A stretch of 64,000 nt of DNA from Lamellibrachia columna. Its lineage: Eukaryota; Annelida; Polychaeta; Sabellida; Siboglinidae. The stretch spans positions 42,259,662 to 42,323,661 of the forward strand of contig OY759265.1 in assembly GCA_963662155.1 (NCBI GenBank), read 5' to 3'. Below, one piece after another: positions 54,550 to 64,000 of the stretch. The notes beneath the pieces are model-generated. The model was not told the DNA's origin, ran no database searches, and saw only the letters and a program-made list of their open reading frames with translations. The translations under genes and the position numbers were made by a program. Positions within the stretch are counted from its first letter, which is position 1, and each line of letters starts with the position of its first letter.

Positions 54550-54679
54550 TGTAGTGTATTGGTTTTCAATGGGCATTTATGCATGCTCCCTGTGGCAAGG
54601 CGATGAGCGACCGCTCCCTGGCTGTGAGTAGTCTGCCATGTTTTTCGTTGGAATAATAAAACGTGTGTAATACACTACA
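54550..54679 (+). repeat. 3' LTR
   Basis: 130 bp, one mismatch to the 5' LTR. It is followed by GTTGT, the target duplication. Confidence 0.95.
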
Positions 54680-54684
54680 GTTGT

Positions 54685-55315
54685 AAACAAAGTAAGCTCA
54701 TTTGACCTTTGTACATGTCCTAGATAACCCGATAAGGGCATAAATACAGTGAGGACTTGTCTTGTGAATACTGTGAATTCGGCTAATAATTAATTTGTAC
54801 ATTTTCTTGTAGTTCCGAAACACTACATTTCTCGCACACTGGCAGCAAGCAATTGTTAGAACAATAAATGGTTTTGTAATTTTAAAAACATGTATGTGCT
54901 AAAAATCCATTATACTATGTTTGCCCAATGTAACTTCAGAAATATATATGAACACTATTTATCTGAAAGAACTAAAGCCAAAATGAAAGTCCTCGTGTAA
55001 AGGGAGACACCAAATTACCAAAATATTATTGGTGGGGGACCAAATTTTAAGTCTTCTCAAGTGACATGAATTAGGTTAATAACAAGTCTGATATAAAATT
55101 AAAATTGAAAGTGTACACATGAAACTATTTAGGTATACATGTAGGCTATGACAGAACAGAAAATTAAACAATGTTGACAATATATACCAGAGATACAATA
55201 CATTTTCCGAATTCAACTTAACAATGTATTTCAGGTAAAACCTGAAAGTGCACCTCCATATCATAATATAAGCACAAATGTCAGAGCTGTCCTGGGGAAG
55301 TTTGCAGTTCAACTT
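54685..55315. other. No gene recognised
   Basis: AT-rich sequence; likely 3' UTR and flank of the minus-strand gene that ends at 55320. CTCGTGTAAAGGGAGACACC (54993) echoes TCTCGTGTAAAGGGGACACC at 50086, on the other side of the Gypsy element. Confidence 0.4.
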
Positions 55316-55319
55316 CTTT

Positions 55320-55426
55320 TTACTGTTTGAAAAGCTTCTTGGCCTTCGTCAAGTCAAATCTGATTAGAAGCCGCGAGCCAACCTTCACATATTCTGGTGC
55401 TGGAAATTTGCTGATGATATCACATG
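55320..55426 (-). CDS. Unknown gene, last exon
   Basis: 107 nt up to the TAA at 55320-55322. It encodes CDIISKFPAPEYVKVGSRLL then IRFDLTKAKKLFKQ. The acceptor is catccag. It continues in phase from the exon at 55454-55532 (split Ala codon). The protein is small, basic at its end, and not recognised. Confidence 0.72.
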
Positions 55427-55453
55427 CTGGATGGAGGAAAAAAACTTATTCAC

Positions 55454-55532
55454 CTTGTGGCCAGGTATAAAGGTTTCTGTTGTTTTCTACCATGTATGAC
55501 AAGCTGTAACCATCTTCAATTATTAAAGCTAC
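55454..55532 (-). CDS. Unknown gene, penultimate exon
   Basis: 79 nt encoding VALIIEDGYSLSYMVENNRN then LYTWPQ. The acceptor is atcacag and the donor CAAG|GTGAAT. The pattern GY.LSYMV....LYTWP resembles a chromo/Tudor-like beta-barrel seen in uncharacterised, partly transposon-related invertebrate proteins. That is recall of a pattern only. Confidence 0.72.
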
Positions 55533-55708
55533 CTGTGATAAAAAGGAGGACACAAATAAGGGTCAAACATAGGGTTGTCATTTTCAAATTAAAAATAAAA
55601 TTGTCTCTTGTTGGTTGAACACAAGATAACAGCTGTGAACATTGAAGGTCTGGGATAATGAAGGGTGTTAATCTTTCAATGTAATCATAGTGGTAAAATA
55701 AAACTTAC

Positions 55709-55812
55709 CTTGGCTACATGCATCTGATCTGCTTTGTTCTTCTTGCCTGTGTTCTTTACTCTAACAGCAACAAAATCGTGCACAGCTATCACATCAGTAG
55801 CACTAACTGCAA
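55709..55812 (-). CDS. Unknown gene, third-last exon
   Basis: 104 nt encoding AVSATDVIAVHDFVAVRVKN then TGKKNKADQMHVAK. The acceptor is aacttag and the donor AAG|GTAAGT. Phases of the three exons agree, which argues for a live spliced gene. Its upstream exons are not identified. The CR1 copy at 56.2 kb lies upstream of this exon. Confidence 0.72.
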
Positions 55813-56205
55813 CTAAGTTAAAAACAATTAAATGGTATCAAATGTTAATCCGCAGTCACTATTATGTACTGTACACACCTAGACACTAAGTACTGTATGA
55901 AACAATTGTTTATTATTGTTGTTTTATTTCATGATAAAATAAATGAAGTTAAGGCATTATGGGGAACAGTAATCCACTTGAAAGTTGAGATGAATGTCAT
56001 GTCAAAATAAAAACAGGAAATAATGAGGGGACACAACAAACAATTTCGGTGCTACCAGCAAAATGGACAAGTATTTTGTATGTAAAATACACAGATGAGG
56101 CTCTGACACATGCTCTCTGATATTATATAAATCAAAGTTGTGTGTTTAAGACAAAAGAAAGAAAGGGAAAGCATGTCTCCCTGCGAAAGAATGAACATAC
56201 TGGGT

Positions 56206-59200
56206 ACAATGACAAATATTTTTGGAAGTAAACATTGTTTAAACTAGAAGTGCAGTGGGGTTACCTAGAGGTGTCTCAAGCAGAACAAGAGGCCACTAGC
56301 ACAGATAAACCAATATCAAATCGTCCGAAAAACATCTCTGAAAAAGATTATAGATGCGTATGTTTAAATGCAAGGAGCATAGTAAATAAGAAAAACTAAT
56401 TAAACATTATGGTAGAAGATATTGACCCTCACATAATTGGTATAACTGAATCATGGGCCAACATAGACATACCAGATGCTGAATTAGGACTGACAGGATA
56501 CGTAATGTTTAGGAAAGATCGAATAGGAAGAAGGGGCGGGGGAGTTATTTTATATGTTAAAGAATCTATTCAGGCTTATGAAATAAAACTAGAAAAGGAA
56601 GCAGATTGCGATGAAGCTGTTTGGTGCAAAATTGTTTCAAGAAATTCAAAATTAACTATTGGATTAGTTTACCGAAGTCCAAACATAAACGAAGAGGACA
56701 ACACCAAAACAAAAACGCTATAAAGGAAGTTAGTAAAGGGAATGTATCATAATGGGAGATTTTAACCATGGACACATACAATGGAATTCTCTAGAGAGCA
56801 CAGGGATTGAGGACCAACAATTTCTATTTTTAAACCAAGATAGCTTTCTTACTCAGCACGTGCTAGAACCAACCAGGGGAGAAAATGTATTAGATATAGT
56901 TTTGTCATCACAAAAAGAATTAGTGGACAATGTAAAAATATTTGAACCATTGGGTAACAGTGACCATAATCAAATACATTTTGACATCAATGTAAAATCA
57001 GAAAGTAAAAATAAGAAAACGTACAAGAGAAACTTCCCAAAAGGTAACTACAAAGATATGAGAAAATACTTAGCAAAGCTAGATTGGAATAACATGCTGA
57101 TGAATAAGACCGCAATTGAATGTTGGAATATTCTAAAATATGAAATTGAGAGTATCATCGATAAATTTGTTCCCTTCCAAAAACAAGGAAAACGGTGTAG
57201 AAAGAAACACTTGTCAAAAGAGGCTATTAGAAAAATAATGCTAAAACAAACTATGTGGAGGGTTTATAGGCGTACCAGAAAGGACGAAGACTATGCAAAA
57301 TACAAAGAGGCACTTAATGCAGCTACAACTGAAATCAGACAATCTAAAAGAAGCTATGAGCAAAAACTAGCATGTGACATAAAAAATGACAGTAAGAGTT
57401 TTTATGCATATGTCAGGAGTAAACAAAACGTACAAGACAAGGTTGGACCTCTAGAAGACAGTGCTGGAAATATAATATCACAGGGGTTTTTAATGGCGGA
57501 AGACCTAAATGGTTACTTCAGTTCAGTGTTTACCAAAGAAGATATTAGTTCATCACCAGTTGCTGATGCTAAATTTCAGGGGGCTAAATCTGACTATTTA
57601 GGTCCGTTAGTTGTAACTCCAGAATTGGTAGCTAAGAAAATAAAGGCAATGAAGGATAACAAATCACCGGGAGTGGATGGGATTCCTCCAAAATTACTAA
57701 TGGAAACAGTAGAACAAATCAGTATACCACTTGCAAGAGTATTCAACTTGTCATTAAAAGAGGGAGTTGTTCCGTTTGAATGGAAAGAAGCAAACATCAT
57801 ACCATTATTTAAAAAGGGTTCGAGAAATAAGTCAGAGAATTACAGACCAGTGAGTTTAACGTCAGTGATTTGTAAATTATTAGAAAGGTTAATTAAAGAC
57901 CATATGGTGGACTTCCTCGTTAAGCATAAATTATTAAATTCATCTCAACATGGATTCCTTAAAGCGAGGTCATGCTTAACAAATATGTTATGTTTTTTGG
58001 AAGAAATCACTAAGTGGATAGACTTGGGATCGCCAGTAGATATTATCTACTTAGATTTTCAGAAAGCTTTTGACAAAGTGCCACATCAAAGATTACTACT
58101 TAAATTAAAAGCCCATGGTATCGGGGATAGCATAACTGACTGGATAGAACAATGGCTGACTGACAGAAGACAACGAGTTGTAGTAGATGGAGAAGTTTCA
58201 AATTGGAAATCGGTTTTGAGTGGGGTACCTCAAGGATCAGTATTAGGACCTATATTATTCTTAATTTATATCAATGACTTGGACGACAGTATAACAAGTA
58301 ACGTACTGAAATTTGCGGATAACACAAAACTGTTTAGAAAGGTCAATACTGATGGCGATAAACAACATTTACAAAACGATCTAGACAGATTAGTGAAATG
58401 GTCTGAGAAATGGCAGATGCTGTTCAATTTTGGGAAATGCAAATGCCTACATACAGGACATGGGAACTTGAATGTAAACTATAAAATGGGAGATACTGTT
58501 CTGGGTACTACTGTAAAAGAAAAGGACTTAGGAGTTACAATAAGCGCTGATATGAAAGTTTCAGAGCAGTGTGGTATTGCAGCTTCAAAGGGTAATCAAA
58601 TTATTGGATTGATTAGAAGAAACATAACATACAAGGGAAAAAAGTTAATTATACCTCTTTATAAAGCAATAGTTAGACCTCATTTAGAATACTGTATACA
58701 AGCATGGAGACCATATCATAAGAAGGATATAGATACGCTTGAACGCATACAAAGGAGAGCGACTAAAATGATTCCAGAACTGAGAGACCTTAGTTATGAA
58801 GAACGCCTGAAAGAATGTGGTTTAATAACTCTAGAGACAAGGAGGTTAAGAGGAGATCAGATTGAAGTTTTAAGATATTGAATGGGTATGAAAATATTGA
58901 TAGAAATATGTTTTTCTCACTCAAGAAGGATAACAGAACTAGAGGACATGAGGTAAAATTAGTAAAGGATCAATGTAGATTGGACATCAGGAAGCACTCG
59001 TTCTCACAGAGGACAATAAATGAATGGAACAAATTGTCTACAGATTGTGTAACTGCTAGCAGCGTGAATATGTTTAAAAACAAGGTTGACACATATCTCA
59101 GGAGGGCGGGCTATAAGTAGATGAACATTGTTGGACTCTCGATAAGCCAATGGCTTCTTTGTCCACTTGCCATCTGGGCCTTTGGCTTGGATGGCAAATC

Positions 59201-59208
59201 TTGTTAAA
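56206..59208 (+). mobile_element. CR1-type LINE, copy 2, 5'-truncated
   Basis: It starts in the ORF2 leader (ACAAATATTTTTGGAAGTAA) and runs to GGATGGCAAATCTTGTTAAA. It lacks ORF1. It is better preserved than copy 1 and so younger. It stands antisense to the unknown gene at 55.3-55.8 kb. There is no clear target duplication. Confidence 0.87.
56320..59120 (+). pseudogene. CR1 ORF2: endonuclease-reverse transcriptase, four lesions
   Basis: 56409-56723 holds the endonuclease N-terminus ([17 protein letters not shown]). 56752-58881 is open for 709 codons: endonuclease end ([16 protein letters not shown]), RT ([47 protein letters not shown]) and the thumb region. The lesions are a stop at 56397, indels near 56710-56745 (for example one G fewer than copy 1 at TAAAGGG) and a shift near 58870. 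In addition FADNT stands where FADDT is expected, which removes a catalytic Asp. 58878-59120 is the C-terminus. Confidence 0.88.
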
Positions 59209-59209
59209 T

Positions 59210-60080
59210 ATAATAGTGCATATAAAAGTTTAAAAACTCACTGATTTAATTACGCCTGTTGCTGAGCTTTCCGGGTCTGCATCAGACAGAAGTTAGCTTC
59301 GTTTTGCACCAGATTTGGGGACGTTCAGAATTTGCCATGACTTTTTGTACCATGAAACCTAGCTACGTTTATTATATCATTCAGAACCAGTATAAGAAGG
59401 GGCTGGATGAGAAACTATTAAACACAGTTTCCTTGGCAAAGGATGTGCTGAATAATAGAGAATGCGTGTAGCACTTTTTTTAGTCAAAGACGTGTTAGTG
59501 TCTTTGTGAGCAAATATACTTCAATTTAATTGTACACATTGTCGTACGAATAAATATATAGTTTTACTACTACAAGTATTACTACAATACCGTGCCTCTA
59601 GTTTGCAATAATGCCGATAGAGGGTCAAGACGATTACGTGTTGTTTTAGTCAATTGTAGCATATTCGTTTTTTTTATTAGACATTCGCATTTTTATATTT
59701 TCAGCAAATCCGTATTAAAACGGGACAAGGCCGAAGGTAGTATTCCTCCCAAAAATCCGTATTGTATACGGAAAATTCGTACGATGTCGCATGTCTGAAT
59801 TTTGGGTTGATTACGGGTGTTCCAAATGACACCATTTCACGTGTTTTGTCTAAAAACGTTAAATGGGTGGGAAGGGGGATACCCCTTCGTCTCGTTTAGC
59901 GCCTTCGAAGCTTCATCCATTACCTTGGACCCCCATTTTTCTAAACCTGAGAGCATACCTTTCTCACATCAACTTCCAGTTTCTTCAAAGCACGTGTTTT
60001 GAAAAGTCTTAATTTCGTTTTTTTAATAATGTCTAATTTAGTGAATCAACATCATCATCATTATCTCAATCTTTTTCGTG
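59210..60080. other. No gene recognised
   Basis: AT-rich. It contains ATCCGTATTGTATACGGAAA (near 59755), a small palindrome. An exon-like minus segment at 59246-59277 has splice consensus on both sides, but its phase does not fit the exons at 55.8 kb. Confidence 0.35.
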
Positions 60081-60410
60081 CTTCACGTGGCACATAAGGC
60101 TTCCACAAGAGAGCGCCACTGCTGTCGGTTTGCGGCCTATCTGGTGATGGTTTCTTCGTCTCTTTTTTCACTGTTCTTCGCCAGGTGTCATTGGGACGAC
60201 CTCTTTTCCTCTTTCCATCCGGTGTCCAGCGTAAGGCTCTCTGTTCTTCAGCATGGCAAAGGATTGGTTGGCTTTTGTGATTCTAGAGTTGACCTCTCTC
60301 TCGGAGTCTCCATGTGTTGCTACCGTGCTCCCCAGGTATGTGAACCCGTTCATCTGTGTCACTGTTGTTTATGGTGACTGGGTCGTTTGACTTGCGATTC
60401 ATTTTCAGCA
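60080..60410 (-). pseudogene. LINE C-terminal fragment (RTE/CFDP2-like), internally deleted
   Basis: The minus strand encodes NGFTYLGSTVATHGDSEREV and NSRITKANQSFAMLKNR. After a jump it reads RALRWTPDGKRKRGRPNDTW RRTV in another frame. Normally about 80 codons separate these motifs. Same LINE type as 690-860. Confidence 0.75.
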
Positions 60411-60500
60411 GTTTTGTTTTTAATGAATGTGGTGTCTTAAATGTTCAAAAGTGATATCACCTAAAGTGAATCACGATCTGTCAAGCCATGCCCGGACCCG

Positions 60501-60501
<1 letters not shown>

Positions 60502-60532
<31 letters not shown>

Positions 60533-60534
60533 TT
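60502..60534. repeat. (GTGC)n microsatellite
   Basis: About eight units. The stretch 60535-61750 shows no recognised gene. Confidence 0.9.
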
Positions 60535-61756
60535 TTGAGTTATGGGGTGGATGGACGTAGCCAACAACGTTGGCTATAGTTGAAAGAGATGTCAGATGAG
60601 TTTGGGACAGGAATAGTGTTCATTCTGTTGATGAACCCGATCAGCAGAAAGGTGTCAGACCAGCAAGCACATGTTGAGGGAGGTATTGTATACGGACGAG
60701 TTGACAATGATGGCAGAAAACGAGGACGAATTGCAAAATACATTACAAGAACTGGTGTAACATTTTCAGGGGAACATTGTGTAAGGACGGAGAAAGTAGC
60801 AGGGAGATGCAATGGGTGGTGTTAACAACAGCATGGAAGATGGACGTTGGTATTATGCGGGACAAACTGTTGAAGGAATGGCTAGTGTTAGAGGCCGGTG
60901 GGGTAACAACCAATGGCCCGACGCCCCCTCCCCCCACCCAAATACGCCATTCGAAGAGCGAGACAGATGGATGCAAGTTGTCGCGAGGGTGGGGAAGAAA
61001 AAGACCGAATGGATTAAATGGTAATGAACAACGATTTTCATTGGTTGACTGAACGATTGTTTTACTGACATTGCAACACTAATATCTCAGGGTGCTAAAA
61101 ATTCCATCCACACAAAACGTGGTACTATCGTGATATTTGTAATAATTTTCTTATGTGCGGCAATTAAAAAACATACCAATAAGTCTCCACATCTGAAGGC
61201 CAAATGTAACGTTTTCATTGTTTGACTGATGATCCAAATTCCCGTTTTATATAATGTATGACGGTAATAATAACACAGCAAATGCAAGATTGTTAATTGT
61301 TAGAAAATCGTTTTACATTTAGGCCATCGCGAATTAGGTTTGTTGATGTTCAAATATGAAGAGCGTCAACTGCTTAATAAAAGGTGTGGTACTTTTGTTA
61401 ACATTGTGGAAAGAATTGACTTTGATCGTTATATCGGGTAACTTGCGAAAGTATGAATAGTCAGACCATGGTTGCCCTTGTGTGGAATTTTGAACGGATC
61501 CGGTTTGAGATAATTTAATAGTTTGTCCCATGATTACATCAAAACCAAATAACACATTTGCACAAAGGAACTAGCATGTCTTAGTGAATAAGTATGTTTG
61601 ATTTTTTTGCGAAATGATTCTAAAATTAGACGATCGAAAACATTTAATTGAGGAAGAACCATTAAGCTCTTATTTACCACCCAACTAGGTCCTAGTAGCG
61701 CGATACATGCCGGTAAGACCTTGTTAGATATGCTATACTGTGCCATGATTAAGAAC

Positions 61757-62138
61757 GATATTGTCATCATCATATTCTGCTATAGACCCCTAGGGAGTCT
61801 AGGACATTACTGCCGTCCACACTGCCTGCTCGGAGTCTCTCTCGCGCCCGACCTGGAAGCAGCTCTGGCCGCGGGAGCTAGAATCGGTGGGTTAGAGATA
61901 GAGGTAACCGCTCTTCGAGTCCATGACAGGTTACACATTTACCCCCTGTGTGGGATATTTTACTTCCCGTGGCACAGACACCAGGTCGAAGGGACCAACG
62001 GCTTTTAGTGTCTCTCGAAAGACACGGTCAAAGTGGGGTGAACGAAATTGCCCAGGTTTTGAAACGGCAGCAGGTGGTTTTGAATCCTGGTTCCTTCGAC
62101 CGAAAGTCCGACGCTCTACCACACGACCACCGCGCCCC
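61757..62138 (-). mobile_element. tRNA-derived SINE
   Basis: The minus strand starts GGGGCGCGGTGGTCGTGTGG with an A-box-like TGGTCGTGTGGTAGAGCG, and has a B box (GGATTCAAAACC). The long body ends in an ATGATGATG-type tail near 61770. It differs from the SINE at 1391, so two SINE families are present. Confidence 0.7.
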
Positions 62139-62660
62139 AGTGTCAGTAAACTATACTGTGCTTACACACAGACAGTCCAAATCAATATTCACTCATTTCT
62201 CCAAACACTTCTTTCATTCACTCCAGTGAACTAAATAAACAATGTTTATTCTATGCAAGATCACAGTCGTACAGAAACACATTTTCAGTGCCACACAAGT
62301 CATAACACAAACCAAACACATGATGATTATACGATTTTTCAAGATCAAACCAGGGGCGGATGCATGGGCCATGATATGCACACACTGCTTAGCCTTATGT
62401 GAGAAAGCTTTCACAGTAAGACATATAAGCCATTTTGAGTCTTAATTTTCGAACTGTCTAAGAGGAACACACCCCATATGCCTCTATTAAATCGGTGCAC
62501 CATTGCCGCTTACTGTGTGTATCATTCAGAAATATACATGCCCCAACTCAAAATCCTGGATCCGCCCCGGCATACTAAAAAACCTAAGTGCAAACACTAG
62601 TTTGAGCATTTAAGGTTTAACATATATGTGTTCACATTTAAACAGTGAATGAGTCCTTAC

Positions 62661-62723
62661 ATCTGAATCCTGATTGTGGTCACTGGTCACACTGATAAAT
62701 AATTCATAACACTCTGCAGCCAT
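62661..62723 (-). CDS. Possible first coding exon
   Basis: ACCACAATGG gives a good start context. The frame reads MAAECYELFISVTSDHNQDS and one Asp, then GAT|GTAAGG as splice donor, phase 0. It could be the first exon of the unknown gene at 55.3-55.8 kb or of a gene with no other exon seen. Only the start context and donor support it. Confidence 0.3.
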
Positions 62724-62739
62724 TGTGGTCCAGACACTT

Positions 62740-63383
62740 AATAGATTAATTACTAACTTTATACTTTCGTGGTGATCTCACCAAAGCTTGCTTGTTCTTG
62801 GTGATCACTCTTTCCAAACGAGCTCTGGTAGAATATTGATAATAGTTAGTCATACCTTATTGGTATGACTTTTTAAACTAATAATGTAAATAACATGCTG
62901 CAAATTCCACACGATAACATGATGGATAAATATACGACTTGGATAAATATAAATCTAGAGCGTGGATATAAATACACCAGTTATATAAATAAAACCACTT
63001 GAATAAATAAATAAACAAACAAACATACCTCTTGGGTAAATAAAATAGCACTTGTTGTCATTTACAGCTTGACCGCATGCAAATATGTAGACAATCACAC
63101 ATGGTTATGCACATTGCACAATATGATCTTTTAATCCTGGTCATTTATCCCAGTAACTGAATAATTCCTAATATTGTATGATATGCATAAACAAATAGTT
63201 GTAATAAATGGTTAATTTCACTATGTTCGTAAAGCATCATTATAAAGTATAATTTAAAACACAAATATACCATAACATTCAGCATTTCATTTCAAGAGGC
63301 ATACCATGATAATCAGCATTTCATTTCAAGTGTTTTGTCTGTAACTTGGATTTTACAGCCTCTTCAGCACCACTTGAAAAGTG

Positions 63384-63384
<1 letters not shown>
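62740..63384. other. No gene recognised
   Basis: AT-rich. A 20-bp word (ATCAGCATTTCATTTCAAG-like) occurs twice at 63278-63330. Confidence 0.5.

Positions 63385-63451
<67 letters not shown>
63385..63451. repeat. (CA)n microsatellite
   Basis: About 33 CA units. Confidence 0.97.
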
Positions 63452-63452
<1 letters not shown>

Positions 63453-63598
63453 ATATAAAACACAGTTTCTTGTCAGATTGTCCCCCTGGTCATGTATATA
63501 TGGACAAGAAATACTATTACATGTCGACTTCACCATTGTTTTCTTTTTGATTCCAACAATGTTGTCATCTGAAACAAAGGATAGCAAGTGTTGAGACA

Positions 63599-63599
<1 letters not shown>

Positions 63600-63685
<86 letters not shown>
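63600..63685. repeat. (GTGC)n microsatellite
   Basis: GT units, then about 19 GTGC units. This motif is at four separate places (7872, 60502, 63600, and as short GCAC at 4780). Confidence 0.95.
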
Positions 63686-63727
63686 ATCGTGTGAGAGAAT
63701 GGTGGGATTGGTGGAAGTGTATGTGAT

Positions 63728-63988
63728 ATGATAGGAATACTTCCTACAGGGTACGGTAAAGCCCTCATATACACAATGCCTCCTCGTAAACTTGATATGT
63801 TACACGACAAGCATCTCGGCTGGCACATGGTGTTGGTCATGTCACCTGGCGACGGTAACAGTCAAAACATGCAATTGCGGCCAGACTCTCTTCTCGGCGC
63901 ATTCACGAAGCCGAACGAGAGTTGGATAAGCGAGATTGTTAACATGTTAGTTTTGTCAGAGACGGGAGAAGAAGAGTCGGTCGGGTGA
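63728..63988 (+). pseudogene. RecQ-like helicase fragment
   Basis: The plus frame reads MIGILPTGYGKALIYTMPP, the Walker A region of RecQ-type helicases ([VI]xxLPTGYGKSLxY..L P). Then VLVMSPGD stands where VVVSPLISL is expected. After that the similarity ends and the frame closes at 63988. It is a 5'-broken relic, possibly from a helicase gene carried or duplicated by transposons. Confidence 0.5.
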
Positions 63989-64000
63989 TTAGGACGGGGA

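Larger units (their letters stand above)
50177..54679 (+). mobile_element. Young, near-intact Gypsy LTR retrotransposon
   Basis: LTR-gag-pol-LTR, 4503 bp. The LTRs (50177-50306 and 54550-54679) are both 130 bp, start TGTAGTG, end ACTACA and differ at one base (AGTCAGCC versus AGTCTGCC). The 5 bp on each side are GTTGT, a clean target duplication. TGGCGACGAGG directly after the left LTR is the likely primer-binding site, and GGAAGGGAGGAG before the right LTR the polypurine tract. There is no env. It moves by reverse transcription in cytoplasmic particles and integrase-mediated insertion. Confidence 0.96.

Noticed and set aside
59246..59277. Extra exon of the unknown minus-strand gene
   Set aside because: It has acceptor and donor consensus, but the only open frame ends in phase 0, while the next known exon needs one leftover base.
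62070..62138. tRNA gene on the minus strand
   Set aside because: Same reason: B box degenerate (GGATTCAAAACC), no stem closure, SINE body follows.

Overview
This is a window from an animal nuclear genome: AT-rich, intron-rich, packed with decayed transposons and long microsatellites. The only large host gene is a TRPM-family (TRPM2-like) cation channel on the minus strand, with GT-AG introns of up to about 8 kb. The mix of CR1-type and other LINEs, Gypsy LTR elements, tRNA-derived SINEs and hAT- and Tc1-like DNA elements suggests a marine invertebrate, perhaps a lophotrochozoan such as a mollusc. That placement is an inference with low certainty.

Layout. From 565 to 37158 (minus) I could assemble 18 exons of the TRPM gene, all phase-compatible. 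They run from the N-terminal TRPM homology region through the MHR repeats, the hydrophobic pre-S1 helix and the start of S1. The pore and C-terminus lie beyond the left edge, and the first exon(s) lie to the right of 37158 and were not found. Three of the exons are tiny (30-36 nt), symmetric (phase 0) and encode related Asn/Glu-rich peptides. Two of them lie in visibly duplicated intron sequence.

The introns carry LINEs (a minus-strand element at 10.3-14.5 kb, a plus-strand CR1 at 17.0-21.0 kb, a badly decayed CR1 at 25.2-26.2 kb), Gypsy debris at 8.2-9.6 kb, and a nested stack at 27.4-33.2 kb. In that stack a hAT-like element sits in a Gypsy element, which sits inside an inverted-repeat DNA element. 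Within the same Gypsy the reverse-transcriptase active site has been amplified into a 42-bp minisatellite. Inverted-repeat elements lie at 23.0-23.7 kb and 43.0-44.4 kb.

From 37.2 to 50 kb there is mainly simple repeat, minisatellite and transposon debris. A young Gypsy element (50177-54679) follows, with 130-bp LTRs differing at one base, a 5-bp target duplication GTTGT, and a single gag-pol frame spoiled by one late frameshift and no in-frame ATG near its start. At 55.3-55.8 kb are the last three exons of a second minus-strand gene of unknown function. A 5'-truncated CR1 copy (56.2-59.2 kb) lies upstream of them. The right end holds a LINE tail, a tRNA-derived SINE and a broken RecQ-like helicase fragment.

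I found no bacterial genes, CRISPR arrays, rRNA or functional tRNA genes. Exon borders were read by eye from splice consensus, reading phase and family similarity. No search or transcript data were available.
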